This document shows positions 17,885 through 26,624 of a stretch of 64,000 nt of DNA, one piece after another (the stretch's first letter is position 1; the number at the start of each line of letters is the position of its first letter). Made by a program: the position numbers and the translations under genes. Source of the DNA: an uncultured Eubacterium sp. (GTDB lineage: Bacteria > Bacillota > Clostridia > Lachnospirales > Lachnospiraceae); assembly GCA_900552795.1 (NCBI GenBank), contig USBB01000005.1:31469-95468 (forward strand), read 5' to 3'. The notes beneath the pieces are model-generated. The model did not search any database. It worked only from the letters and a program-made list of their open reading frames with translations, and was not told where the DNA came from.

Positions 17885-18934
17885 ATGAGATATCCTGAAT
17901 TTTTAAAATCAAACGGTACAATAGGTTTTGTGGCTCCATCGTTCGGATGTGCCACGGAGCCTTACTATTCAGCTTTCTTAAGTGCACAGGAAAAATTTAA
18001 AAACGACGGTTTTGGTCTTGATATGGGTAAAAACTGCTATGCTGCGAAGGGGACAGGAATAAGCAATACACCTTATGAGTGTGGTGATGAGCTTATGACA
18101 ATGTATGAGTCGGACGGAAATGATGTGCTTATTTCATGCGGAGGCGGAGAGCTTATGTGTGAAATTCTTGAATATCTTGATTTTGAAAAATTAAAGAGCT
18201 TAAATCCGAAGTGGTTTTTAGGATATTCAGACAATACAAATTTTACGTTTTTACAGACGATACTTTGTGATACAGTATCGATATATGGGCCATGCGCAGG
18301 TGCATTCGGTATGAAACCTTGGCATAAGGCAGTAGATGATACATTTTCACTTCTTTGCGGTGAGAAGCTTGAATTTGAAAATTATGACGGCTGGGAAAAG
18401 GAATCTTTAAAGTCAGAAGAAAATCCTACAGCTCCATGGAATATAACGGAGCCGGAAAGTATAAGGGTGTATGAGGGCGGAAGCAGTTTTGCGGCTCAGG
18501 CAGATGAAGAATTTGATTTTAAGGGAAGGTTAATCGGCGGTTGTATTGACTGCCTTGTAAATCTTATAGGAACAAAGTATGATAAGGTAAAAGAATTTAA
18601 CGAAAGATATAAAGACGATGGTTTTGTTTGGTTCCTTGAGAGCTGCGAATTGAACAATATGGATATAAGACGGGCAATGTGGCATATGGATAATGCAGGA
18701 TGGTTTAAATATGTCAGGGGATTTATTATCGGAAGACCTATGGTATATGGTGAAAATCTTATGGGACTTGACCATTATGAGGCTGTTATGGGAGTTTTAA
18801 GAAAATATAATGTTCCTGTTGTAATGGATGCTGATTTGGGACATCTTGCACCTTCTATGCCTGTAATATGCGGAAGCATCGGAGAGGTGAGCGCAAAGGC
18901 CGGAAGTCTTAAGATTAAATATATTCTTGAATGA
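17885..18934 (+). CDS. S66 family LD-carboxypeptidase / MccF-like serine peptidase
   Basis: Serine peptidase family that trims muropeptide tetrapeptides (LdcA) or cleaves microcin C-type peptide adducts (MccF). The nucleophile is in GYSDNTNF near residue 116, and the fold starts with GTIGFVAPS. Later Glu and His candidates are FLESCELNN and DADLGHLAPS. The 349-residue length is closer to the MccF-like branch than to the roughly 300-residue LdcA. No signal peptide is present, so it acts in the cytosol. AAAGGGG precedes ATG 17885. Peptidoglycan recycling or detoxification cannot be separated here. Confidence 0.83.
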   Translation: MRYPEFLKSNGTIGFVAPSFGCATEPYYSAFLSAQEKFKNDGFGLDMGKNCYAAKGTGISNTPYECGDELMTMYESDGNDVLISCGGGELMCEILEYLDFEKLKSLNPKWFLGYSDNTNFTFLQTILCDTVSIYGPCAGAFGMKPWHKAVDDTFSLLCGEKLEFENYDGWEKESLKSEENPTAPWNITEPESIRVYEGGSSFAAQADEEFDFKGRLIGGCIDCLVNLIGTKYDKVKEFNERYKDDGFVWFLESCELNNMDIRRAMWHMDNAGWFKYVRGFIIGRPMVYGENLMGLDHYEAVMGVLRKYNVPVVMDADLGHLAPSMPVICGSIGEVSAKAGSLKIKYILE

Positions 18935-18966
18935 TTAAGCTAAAGCAATTTTAATGGGGGAAATAT

Positions 18967-20409
18967 ATGGGGATTTCATCTATTGTACCTGAAAATATGC
19001 GAACCGTACTTGACGGAATACTTGGAACCGTACTTGTTTTTAATGATAAAGGCGTTGTGATTTACATAAACGATTCAGGAAAGGATGAATTAGGTTATAA
19101 AGACGGTGAGGTTGATATTAGGGAAATATTTGCAACTCTTTTTAACGGTAATATAGGGATTTCTGAATTTATAAAATACACTGTCGGAAACGTTAAAAAT
19201 ATACCTGTATACAGAAAAAACTGTACATGTTTCAATGCTCAGATTAAGGTTATAGATATACAGGATTCGAAACAAGAAAAATTTCATCTTGTGTCAATAA
19301 TAAACATGCAGTATGAGGTATATGCCCGCAGGGAGATAGAACGCGCTGAAAATGCAATGAAAGAAAATATGAGAGCAAGAAATGAGTTTATTGCAAATAT
19401 TACTCATGAACTCAGAACTCCCGTAAACGGAATAAAAGGACATATAAAAAATCTTAAGAGCATAGAAGAAGATACAGCAAAGAAAAAATCGCTTGATATT
19501 GTGCTTAAGTGCTGTGAAAATATGGAAAAGATTATAAACAATTTTCTTGATTTTTCTAAAATCGAGGCCGGTAAGTTTGAGATTAGTGAAAGCAGCTTTA
19601 ATTTCAGGAATTGTATAAACCATGTAGTAGATACAAGTATAAGCATAGCTAATGAGAAAGGTATAAAGCTGATAGCAAAGGTTGATGAAGCTATACCGCA
19701 GATGGTGACAGGCGATGAATTAAGGATTGTTCAGATTCTTAACAATCTTGTGTCAAATGCGTTGAAATTTACGTCTATAGGCTATGTAAGCATAGAGGTC
19801 TACAAGACAGGATTTAAGCATGGGAGAATGGAACTTACGTTTTTTGTTATTGATACGGGAATCGGAGTTACTCCGCAGGAAAAAGAAAAAATGTTTAAAA
19901 GCTTTTCACAGGTTGATGGTTCAATAACAAGAAAATATGGCGGTACAGGTCTCGGACTGTTTGTGGCAAGGCAGCTTGTTGAGCTTATGCATGGAAATAT
20001 AAGCATTGACAGTGAAAAGGGAAGAGGAAGCACTTTTACATTTAATATTGAAGTTGGCGTTGAGGACGGACAGTCTGAGGAGGATAACGAATCCTCTGTT
20101 ATACCGCAGCTTTTAAAGATAGGGCATGTATACGGTGCAGATGATAAAAATATTGATATAGTGTATACATATGGGACTGACGAAAATTTAAAAGAAATAA
20201 AGAACAACATGGAAAAGCTGTCTATATGTATTCAAATGGAAAATTGGGAGAAAGCAGAGTTTTTTACGGACAATATAAAGGTGCTGGCTAACGGAGCAGG
20301 AAAAGAATTAAAGCGGCAGATATTTAAGCTGCAGATGTCAGTAAGAAAAGAGGATTTTGAAAACAGTATTGAATATGTAAAACAGATTGCCAAACTTATG
20401 CGGTTGTGA
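18967..20409 (+). CDS. Cytosolic PAS-histidine kinase with Hpt-like C-terminus
   Basis: The N-terminal PAS-like sensor (about residues 1-115) has no membrane segment. The HisKA domain has the phosphoacceptor in ANITHELRTPVNGIKGH near residue 148. The ATPase domain has N-box ILNNLVSNALKF, VIDTGIGVT and KYGGTGLGLFVARQL. The last 90 residues are helical and resemble an Hpt domain, but the expected His is absent (DNIKVL where a HxLKG core would lie). It heads a three-gene unit with two response regulators, which suggests a phosphorelay. The length is 480 residues. Confidence 0.88.
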   Translation: MGISSIVPENMRTVLDGILGTVLVFNDKGVVIYINDSGKDELGYKDGEVDIREIFATLFNGNIGISEFIKYTVGNVKNIPVYRKNCTCFNAQIKVIDIQDSKQEKFHLVSIINMQYEVYARREIERAENAMKENMRARNEFIANITHELRTPVNGIKGHIKNLKSIEEDTAKKKSLDIVLKCCENMEKIINNFLDFSKIEAGKFEISESSFNFRNCINHVVDTSISIANEKGIKLIAKVDEAIPQMVTGDELRIVQILNNLVSNALKFTSIGYVSIEVYKTGFKHGRMELTFFVIDTGIGVTPQEKEKMFKSFSQVDGSITRKYGGTGLGLFVARQLVELMHGNISIDSEKGRGSTFTFNIEVGVEDGQSEEDNESSVIPQLLKIGHVYGADDKNIDIVYTYGTDENLKEIKNNMEKLSICIQMENWEKAEFFTDNIKVLANGAGKELKRQIFKLQMSVRKEDFENSIEYVKQIAKLMRL

Positions 20410-20411
20410 AA

Positions 20412-20442
20412 TCAACAAAGTTGCTCAGAAATGGAGAATGGT
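20412..20442 (+). repeat. Third copy of the hairpin/Shine-Dalgarno leader element
   Basis: Nineteen bases at 20416-20434 are identical to 3242-3260, and the tail ATGGTGTGAAAAAA closely matches 36403-36415. A small CAAC/GTTG hairpin precedes the Shine-Dalgarno GGAG. The copy fills the whole gap between the kinase stop and the regulator start. Confidence 0.6.
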
Positions 20443-21516
20443 GTGAAAAAACGAAATGATGTTCCTGTTATACTTATAGTAGATGATGTCAAAAAGAAAT
20501 CTGACATTTTGAATACAATGATATTAGATATGGGTTATATTCCTAAAACAGCGGATAGCGTTGCACAGGCTTTGGAGTATATGAGAGAGAATATGCCGCA
20601 GCTTATACTTTTAGATGTTTCTATGCCTGATATAGACGGATATCAGATGTGTAAGGCACTTAAGAAAAACATTGTCACAAGACATATACCTGTTTTATTT
20701 ATGTGGGAGGATAAGGATTCGGACAGCAGAAAGATGGCATTTGAAACAGGTGCTGATGATTACATATCATATCCGTGTGATTATTCGGAGCTTCGTATAA
20801 GGATTAATACGAATTTACGCATATATGGAATGCAGCAGGAACTTTTAGAAAATAACAGAAGATTAAATAAAATTATAAGTGAGCAGTCCGTTAAGTTTGA
20901 GGAAGAACAGAAGAGGCTTTTGAAGGCTATAGCAAAGCTTGCGGAAAGTTCAGAGTATGTCGGAATGGCACATCATATAGACAATGTATGTGCAAATGCA
21001 AGATTGTTGGCGCAGGCATTGAATTTTACGGACAAATATGAAAACAGGATTTCATCTTCATATATAGAAGCAATCGAGATAGCGGCATCAGTTCACGATA
21101 TAGGAAAGATAACGATTTCGCAGGATATATTAAAGAAACCGGGAAAACTTGATGAGAGGGAGCGAAGTCTTGTAAATACACACTGCGTAAGAGGTGAAGA
21201 GTTGCTTAAAGCTGCTTATCCCGATGTCGGTGATAATTATTTTATGAAAATGGCGGCTGAGGTAATAAGAAGCCACCACGAAAACTGGGATGGTTCGGGT
21301 TACCCTGATGCGCTTACAGGAGAGGATATTCCTCTTGCCGCAAGAATTGTTCGTATTGTGGACAGCTATGATTGTATATTGGGAGAAAGATGTTACAAAT
21401 CTGCTCACGAAAGACTTGAGGCAAAAGAAGAAATGATTGCGCAGAAGGGGGTATTATATGACCCGTACCTGCTTGATGTATTTTTTAAGATAGAGAGGCA
21501 GATGAGAAGAGATTAA
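20443..21516 (+). CDS. Response regulator with HD-GYP domain (probable c-di-GMP phosphodiesterase)
   Basis: An N-terminal receiver (about residues 5-125) with phospho-acceptor Asp in LLDVSMPDIDGY is joined by a helix to an HD-GYP domain (about 165-350). HDIGK, the SHHENWDGSGYPD block and RIVDSYD keep the metal and GYP residues, so c-di-GMP hydrolysis is plausible. The receiver is odd: the conserved Thr/Ser position reads FMWED, and the KP motif reads YISYP, so Lys is missing. The start is probably GTG 20443 behind GGAG, although ATG 20431 is possible. It follows the kinase by 33 bp. Confidence 0.87.
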   Translation: MKKRNDVPVILIVDDVKKKSDILNTMILDMGYIPKTADSVAQALEYMRENMPQLILLDVSMPDIDGYQMCKALKKNIVTRHIPVLFMWEDKDSDSRKMAFETGADDYISYPCDYSELRIRINTNLRIYGMQQELLENNRRLNKIISEQSVKFEEEQKRLLKAIAKLAESSEYVGMAHHIDNVCANARLLAQALNFTDKYENRISSSYIEAIEIAASVHDIGKITISQDILKKPGKLDERERSLVNTHCVRGEELLKAAYPDVGDNYFMKMAAEVIRSHHENWDGSGYPDALTGEDIPLAARIVRIVDSYDCILGERCYKSAHERLEAKEEMIAQKGVLYDPYLLDVFFKIERQMRRD

Positions 21517-21546
21517 TGAAGTGCAAAGGCGCGGAAAGGAGATTTT

Positions 21547-21936
21547 ATGAGAATATTGATTGCAGAAGATGATGCAGCAAGTCGTAAATTTATGGCAGAT
21601 TTTATGAAAGAGTTTGGTGACTGTGACCTCGTGGTAGACGGAATGGAAGCTGTGGAAGCTTTTGAGATGGCATTGGATGAGGAAAAACCGTATGATTTAA
21701 TTTGTCTTGATGTAATGATGCCGCTTATGGACGGTTATCAGGTACTTGAGGCTGTTAGAACTACAGAGACTAAGAATAAAATACAAGATGATGAAAGAGT
21801 TAAAATAATAATGATGACAGCACTTGACCGGGAACAGAACGTAAACAAGGCATTTGAGCTTGGCTGTACGGCATATTGTGCAAAGCCGCTTGATTTGGAG
21901 AAGGTAAAGGATGTGCTTGAAAAGATAGGTTTTTAA
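21547..21936 (+). CDS. CheY-like single-domain response regulator
   Basis: A stand-alone receiver of 129 residues. The acidic pocket IAEDD, phospho-acceptor LDVMMPLMDGY near residue 58, MMTALD and CAKPLD are all canonical, in contrast with the preceding HD-GYP regulator. Lacking an output domain, it could shuttle phosphate from the soluble kinase or act by protein contact. GGAGA lies before ATG 21547, 31 bp after the HD-GYP gene. It is the last gene of the signalling operon. Confidence 0.92.
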   Translation: MRILIAEDDAASRKFMADFMKEFGDCDLVVDGMEAVEAFEMALDEEKPYDLICLDVMMPLMDGYQVLEAVRTTETKNKIQDDERVKIIMMTALDREQNVNKAFELGCTAYCAKPLDLEKVKDVLEKIGF

Positions 21937-21989
21937 TATCTGAAATGCGTGTTAAAATGAATATTAATTCATTTTTATGTAATAAATAT

Positions 21990-22018
21990 TTGCAATATCG
22001 ATATTTATGATGTAATAT
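21990..22018 (+). promoter_or_regulatory. leuC promoter containing a 12-bp palindrome
   Basis: TTGCAA at 21990-21995 and TAATAT at 22013-22018 are 17 bp apart. The perfect palindrome AATATCGATATT (21994-22005) overlaps the -35 end and spacer, a good position for a repressor site. Just upstream, AAAATGAAT/ATTCATTTT (about 21956-21977) forms a 9-bp hairpin that could terminate the signalling operon. Confidence 0.5.
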
Positions 22019-22081
22019 AATTCATATTTGGATTTTGCATGGCAAAATCTTTAGCTGATGGACGAAAGGATGGGAAAAAAT

Positions 22082-23347
22082 ATGGGAATGACTATGACAC
22101 AAAAAATTCTCGCGGCACACGCCGGATTGAAAGAGGTTAAAGCCGGACAGCTTATTGAGGCTGATCTTGACCTTGTACTTGGAAATGATATTACGTCTCC
22201 GGTTGCTATTCATGAGATGGACAAGATGACAGTTAATACTGTTTTTGATAAGGACAAAATAGCACTTGTTCCTGACCATTTTGTGCCTAATAAAGATATA
22301 AAGTCAGCCGAGCATTGTAAGTGTGTTAGAGAGTTTGCTATAAAACATGATATTACTAATTATTTTGAAGTCGGACAGATGGGTATTGAACATGCGCTTC
22401 TGCCTGAAAAAGGACTTACTGTTGCTGGTGATGTTATTATAGGCGCAGACTCACATACATGTACATATGGTGCTTTAGGAGCTTTCTCTACAGGTGTAGG
22501 CTCAACTGATATGGCAGCAGGAATGGCTACAGGAAAGGCTTGGTTTAAGGTGCCTTCAGCAATAAAATTTGTACTTACGGGAAAGCCTTCAAAGTGGGTG
22601 AGCGGTAAGGATGTTATACTTCATATAATCGGTATGATAGGTGTTGACGGAGCTCTTTATAAGTCAATGGAATTTACCGGGGACGGTATTGCAAACCTTT
22701 CAATGGACGATCGTTTTACAATCGCTAATATGGCAATAGAGGCAGGTGGAAAGAATGGAATTTTCCCTGTTGATGATATTGCAAGACAGTATATGAAGGA
22801 ACATTCAAAGAGACCGTTCGTTGAATATAGTGCTGATGATGATGCGGAATATGAGCAGGTTATAAATATTGATTTATCACAGATTAAGCCTACTGTTGCA
22901 TTTCCTCATCTTCCTGAAAATACACACACTGTTGACAGTATTGATGATGTTAAGATTGATCAGGTGGTTATCGGTTCATGTACAAACGGACGTATAGATG
23001 ATTTGCGTGTTGCTGCAAAAATTCTTGATGGAAAGACAGTTGCTAAAGGACTCAGGGTTATTATAATTCCTGCCACACAGGCTATCTATATGCAGGCTAT
23101 CGAGGAGGGACTTGTTCAGACATTTATAAAGGCCGGAGCAGTTGTAAGCACACCTACATGCGGACCTTGCCTTGGAGGTTATATGGGTATACTTGCAGAG
23201 GGTGAAAGATGTGTGTCAACAACTAACAGAAACTTTGTCGGACGTATGGGGCATGTTAATTCTGAGATTTATCTTGCAAGTCCTGCTGTTGCTGCAGCGA
23301 GTGCTGTTACAGGAAAAATCAGCCAGCCGTCTGATATAGGAATGTAA
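22082..23347 (+). CDS. leuC: 3-Isopropylmalate dehydratase large subunit
   Basis: Aconitase-family 4Fe-4S enzyme subunit of leucine biosynthesis; it isomerises isopropylmalate with LeuD. Cluster cysteines appear in [12 protein letters not shown] and [32 protein letters not shown] is the substrate-binding landmark. The protein is 421 residues from ATG 22082, the bacterial/archaeal short LeuC type. Several in-frame ATGs occur between 22058 and 22094; 22082 is best spaced from GAAAGGATGGG. leuA and leuB are not adjacent. leuD follows after 26 bp. Confidence 0.93.
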   Translation: MGMTMTQKILAAHAGLKEVKAGQLIEADLDLVLGNDITSPVAIHEMDKMTVNTVFDKDKIALVPDHFVPNKDIKSAEHCKCVREFAIKHDITNYFEVGQMGIEHALLPEKGLTVAGDVIIGADSHTCTYGALGAFSTGVGSTDMAAGMATGKAWFKVPSAIKFVLTGKPSKWVSGKDVILHIIGMIGVDGALYKSMEFTGDGIANLSMDDRFTIANMAIEAGGKNGIFPVDDIARQYMKEHSKRPFVEYSADDDAEYEQVINIDLSQIKPTVAFPHLPENTHTVDSIDDVKIDQVVIGSCTNGRIDDLRVAAKILDGKTVAKGLRVIIIPATQAIYMQAIEEGLVQTFIKAGAVVSTPTCGPCLGGYMGILAEGERCVSTTNRNFVGRMGHVNSEIYLASPAVAAASAVTGKISQPSDIGM

Positions 23348-23373
23348 TTAATATTATTTTAAGGAGAGAAATT

Positions 23374-23859
23374 ATGAAAGCTGAAGGTAGAGTTTTTAAA
23401 TTTGGTGATAATATAGATACAGACGTAATTATTCCTGCAAGATACTTAAATTCGTCTGACCCTGCTGAGCTTGCAACTCACTGCATGGAAGATATTGATA
23501 AGGAATTTGTTAATAAGGTAAAGAAAGGCGATATCATTGTTGCAAATAAGAATTTCGGCTGCGGTTCATCAAGAGAGCATGCACCTATTGCAATAAAGGC
23601 AGCAGGCGTAAGCTGTGTAATTGCAGAGACATTTGCAAGAATTTTCTTCCGTAATTCAATAAATATAGGACTCCCTATTATTGAGTGTCCTGAGGCAGCA
23701 AAGGCGATAGCTGACGGTGATGATGTGGAGGTTGATTTTGACAGCGGCGTTATCACAGATAAGACTACGGGACAGACATTTAAGGGTCAGCCATTCCCTG
23801 AGTTTATGCAGAAGATTATAAAGGCAGAGGGCCTTGTTAATTACATTAACCAGAAATAA
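23374..23859 (+). CDS. leuD: 3-Isopropylmalate dehydratase small subunit
   Basis: The swivel domain that completes the LeuCD enzyme. Landmarks are [16 protein letters not shown] at the N-terminus and [19 protein letters not shown] near residue 60. [13 protein letters not shown] follows. The 161-residue length matches the short archaeal/clostridial LeuD. GGAGAG lies upstream of ATG 23374. The stop codon is 17 bp from the end of a convergent minus-strand gene, and no terminator hairpin is visible between them. Confidence 0.94.
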   Translation: MKAEGRVFKFGDNIDTDVIIPARYLNSSDPAELATHCMEDIDKEFVNKVKKGDIIVANKNFGCGSSREHAPIAIKAAGVSCVIAETFARIFFRNSINIGLPIIECPEAAKAIADGDDVEVDFDSGVITDKTTGQTFKGQPFPEFMQKIIKAEGLVNYINQK

Positions 23860-23876
23860 ATTTTGTTTTTGGCGTT

Positions 23877-24710
23877 TTATTGTACAGCTGTAAACTGTTC
23901 TATATAATTAAGAAGTTTTTTTGATATTTTAATTTTGTTGTAGCGTGAAGCGTATTCTATTGAATTCGCGTTTTCTATATAATTTTTTGAATAATTTTTC
24001 TGCAGACCTGTCTTTTTTTGAGAAAGCAGGTCTACAGTTTTGTTATAGGCTATTGCAGCAGATATTTCAGAATCGTAGTCTCCTATTATATAGTTTCCGT
24101 TTATATGTATTTCTGCCCTGTAAATCGTACCCCCTTTTTTTTCAATCTGCCGCACTCCGTGGTATTTATTGATAACATAAATATTTTCGTATCTGAAATC
24201 ATGTTCATCACCGTTACGAAACAAAAAATCCCTGCCTTTCACAGAATGGGAATGTATACCATATCTTGACAAAATGCTTGTCTGGATACCATAATCGTTT
24301 ACAAAATAGTAACCGCCTCTTGTCATGATTTTGTGCGTTGAGTAATAAAAAAGGTCATCTGTATTAAATTTAAGGATGGTTTCAGGGTCAATAAAATAAA
24401 GAAAATATTTTCGGCAAAGGTAAATTGGATTTTTTATATATATATTGTTATCGCGGAAATTTATAAGTGTAATATATTTTTCAAAATTTATATTTAATTT
24501 GTGGCTGCTATATGAGCTGACAAAATTTTCGGTATCGATAAAGTGGGCAGATGTGTTGCTTAAAATTTTTCCGGCTTCAACATATACTGATGAGGCTGTA
24601 GAAATATCATCAAAGCTTCCAAGACTTATATGTTTACCTTTGTATGTGATGGAAACTCTGTAGTATTCTGATTTATCTTTTTTGTATGTTGTATAAACAC
24701 CTGCCGGCAT
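23877..24710 (-). CDS. AP2-like / degenerate HNH-like DNA-binding protein
   Basis: A 277-residue basic, aromatic-rich protein. The N-terminal 45 residues (GVYTTYKKDKSEYYRVSITY then KGKHISLGSFDD) and a second block at about 190-235 (IYRAEIHINGNYIIGDYDSE) both resemble AP2 DNA-binding domains. Between them, FRNGDEHDFRYENIYVIN near 165-185 resembles the end of an HNH domain of AP2-linked homing endonucleases (NGDxxDNRxENL). The usual metal-binding His before NGD is not seen, so nuclease activity is doubtful. AAGGAG precedes its ATG. It is isolated on the minus strand between leuD and thrC. Function unknown; a domesticated DNA-binding protein is my inference. Confidence 0.6.
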   Translation of the reverse strand: MPAGVYTTYKKDKSEYYRVSITYKGKHISLGSFDDISTASSVYVEAGKILSNTSAHFIDTENFVSSYSSHKLNINFEKYITLINFRDNNIYIKNPIYLCRKYFLYFIDPETILKFNTDDLFYYSTHKIMTRGGYYFVNDYGIQTSILSRYGIHSHSVKGRDFLFRNGDEHDFRYENIYVINKYHGVRQIEKKGGTIYRAEIHINGNYIIGDYDSEISAAIAYNKTVDLLSQKKTGLQKNYSKNYIENANSIEYASRYNKIKISKKLLNYIEQFTAVQ

Positions 24711-24740
24711 GTTTGTCTCCTTTTAGAATTTGATAATAAT

Positions 24741-24769
24741 ATTTTATATGCTCATACAGTATATTTCAA
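24741..24769 (-). promoter_or_regulatory. Promoter of the minus-strand AP2/HNH-like gene
   Basis: Read on the minus strand, TTGAAA (24764-24769) and TAAAAT (24741-24746) are 17 bp apart, about 30 bp upstream of the start codon. The gene therefore has its own vegetative-type promoter, which argues against it being a dead remnant. Confidence 0.6.
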
Positions 24770-24821
24770 GGAGGTATCTTAGATGCTTTTTTGACCGTAA
24801 TCATAAAATGTAAAATTTCTA

Positions 24822-24851
24822 TTGTGTTTACTCGAGGAATTGTTGTATAAT
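24822..24851 (+). promoter_or_regulatory. thrC promoter
   Basis: TATAAT at 24846-24851 is preceded by a weaker TTGTGT at 24822-24827 with 18-bp spacing. The leader to the start codon is only about 35 nt, too short for a T-box or riboswitch. Confidence 0.5.
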
Positions 24852-24891
24852 AAAATTTATAAAAATACATTTTAAAAGGTGGATAAGTATA

Positions 24892-26379
24892 ATGAGTTTG
24901 TTTTACAGAAGCACAAGAGATGACAGTGTTAAGGTTACTGCCTCACAGGCTATTTTAAAAGGACTTGCTCCTGACGGAGGGTTATTTGTACCGGACAGCA
25001 TTCCGTCATTAGATAAGAGCTTTGAGGAGCTGTCAAAGATGTCATATGCAGAGGTTGCATATGAGGTTATGAAACTTATGCTTGATGATTTCACTGAGGA
25101 AGAATTAAAGGAATGTATTGCCAAGGCATATGATTCAAAGTTTGATACAGAGCAGATTGCACCGCTTGTAAAGGCTGACGGAGCATATTATCTTGAACTG
25201 TTTCACGGTGCGACTATTGCATTTAAGGATATGGCATTATCTATATTGCCTCATCTTCTTACTACATCTGCAAAGAAGAATAACGTTAAGAATGAGATAG
25301 TTATACTTACTGCTACATCAGGAGATACAGGTAAAGCTGCGCTTGCAGGCTTTGCAGACGTTAAGGGAACTAAGATTATAGTATTTTATCCAAAGAACGG
25401 TGTAAGTCCTATTCAGGAGAAGCAGATGATTACACAAAAGGGTGATAATACATATGTAATAGGAATTAACGGTAATTTTGACGATGCACAGACTGGCGTT
25501 AAGAATATATTTGGTGACAAAGAGCTTGAGAAAGTGATGGACGATGCAGGGTTCCAGTTCTCATCAGCGAACTCAATCAATATAGGACGTCTTGTTCCGC
25601 AGATTGTTTATTACGTTTACGCATATGCACAGCTTCTTGCCAACAACGAGATAGAAAATAACGAAAAGATAAATGTTGTTGTGCCTACAGGAAATTTCGG
25701 AAATATACTTGCAGCATTTTATGCTAAGAATATGGGACTTCCTATTGCAAAGCTTATATGTGCTTCTAATGAAAATAAAGTTTTATATGATTTCTTCAAG
25801 ACGGGTGAATATAATAGAAACAGAGAATTTATTCTTACAACATCACCATCAATGGATATTCTTATTTCAAGCAATCTTGAGAGACTTATATACAGAATTG
25901 CCGGAAATGATGCGGCTTCCAATGCGAAGCTGATGGCTTCTCTTAAAGAAAGCGGAAAATATGAGATTACAGAGGATATGAGAATTAAGCTTGACGATTT
26001 CTATGGCAATTATGCTACAGAAGCTGAGGATGCAGCTACAATAAAGAAGCTTTATGAGGACACAGGCTATGTTATAGATACACACACAGCGGTTGCAGCA
26101 GCAGTTTATGAGAAGTACAGAAAAGAAACTGATGATACAACAAAGACTGTAATTGCTTCTACAGCGAGTCCTTTTAAATTCACAAGAAGCGTAATGAATG
26201 CAATCGATTCAAAGTATGATTCAATGACTGATTTTGAGTTGGTAGATGAACTTAGCAGAATTGCTAATGTTAAGGTTCCTAATGCTATAGAAGAAATACG
26301 AACAGCACCTGTGCTTCACGACACAGTATGTGATGCTGATAAGATGTGCGACAGCGTAAAGAAGATTTTGGGAATTTGA
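24892..26379 (+). CDS. thrC: Threonine synthase
   Basis: PLP lyase converting O-phosphohomoserine to threonine. The PLP lysine is in HGATIAFKDMALS near residue 113. TATSGDTGKAAL and VPTGNFGNILAAFYAK are the substrate and phosphate loops. The N-terminus MSLFYRSTRDDS and the 495-residue length match the long ThrC type found in Clostridia and E. coli-like groups. It stands alone between the divergent AP2-like gene and a strong terminator. AAAAGGTGG lies upstream of ATG 24892. Confidence 0.94.
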   Translation: MSLFYRSTRDDSVKVTASQAILKGLAPDGGLFVPDSIPSLDKSFEELSKMSYAEVAYEVMKLMLDDFTEEELKECIAKAYDSKFDTEQIAPLVKADGAYYLELFHGATIAFKDMALSILPHLLTTSAKKNNVKNEIVILTATSGDTGKAALAGFADVKGTKIIVFYPKNGVSPIQEKQMITQKGDNTYVIGINGNFDDAQTGVKNIFGDKELEKVMDDAGFQFSSANSINIGRLVPQIVYYVYAYAQLLANNEIENNEKINVVVPTGNFGNILAAFYAKNMGLPIAKLICASNENKVLYDFFKTGEYNRNREFILTTSPSMDILISSNLERLIYRIAGNDAASNAKLMASLKESGKYEITEDMRIKLDDFYGNYATEAEDAATIKKLYEDTGYVIDTHTAVAAAVYEKYRKETDDTTKTVIASTASPFKFTRSVMNAIDSKYDSMTDFELVDELSRIANVKVPNAIEEIRTAPVLHDTVCDADKMCDSVKKILGI

Positions 26380-26398
26380 TTTTAAAAGTGAATATATT

Positions 26399-26437
26399 AA
26401 AAAAGGACCGCAGGATTTTATTCCTGAGGTCTTTTTT
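26399..26437 (+). terminator. Rho-independent terminator of thrC
   Basis: The stem pairs A-run plus GGACCGCAGG (26399-26414) with CCTGAGGTC plus a T-run (26423-26437) around an 8-nt loop. There is one internal mismatch and one G-U pair. Poly-T follows on the + strand and poly-A precedes, so it may also act on the other strand. Confidence 0.75.
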
Positions 26438-26530
26438 AATAGGAAATTTATAGGGAATTCTTTTTTTTGATGATTTTGCTGCAATCAATTTTTTTTATAA
26501 ATAATTTAGATTTATTTTTTGTTATTCGTG

Positions 26531-26559
26531 TTGACAATATAAAATAGTAGTGCTATCTT
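26531..26559 (+). promoter_or_regulatory. Sigma-A promoter of the hrcA heat-shock operon
   Basis: TTGACA at 26531-26536 and TATCTT at 26554-26559 are 17 bp apart. The CIRCE operator starts 14 bp after the -10, so HrcA bound there would block initiation. Confidence 0.75.
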
Positions 26560-26572
26560 AAATGTATCGATA

Positions 26573-26599
26573 TTAGCACTCCATATTAATGAGTGCTAA
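26573..26599 (+). promoter_or_regulatory. CIRCE operator (HrcA binding site)
   Basis: TTAGCACTC (26573-26581), a 9-nt spacer and GAGTGCTAA (26591-26599) match the CIRCE consensus without mismatch. It precedes the gene of its own repressor, hrcA, and so should autoregulate the four-gene chaperone operon. Confidence 0.97.
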
Positions 26600-26624
26600 C
26601 AAAGATAAATGAAAGGAGCAGGCC

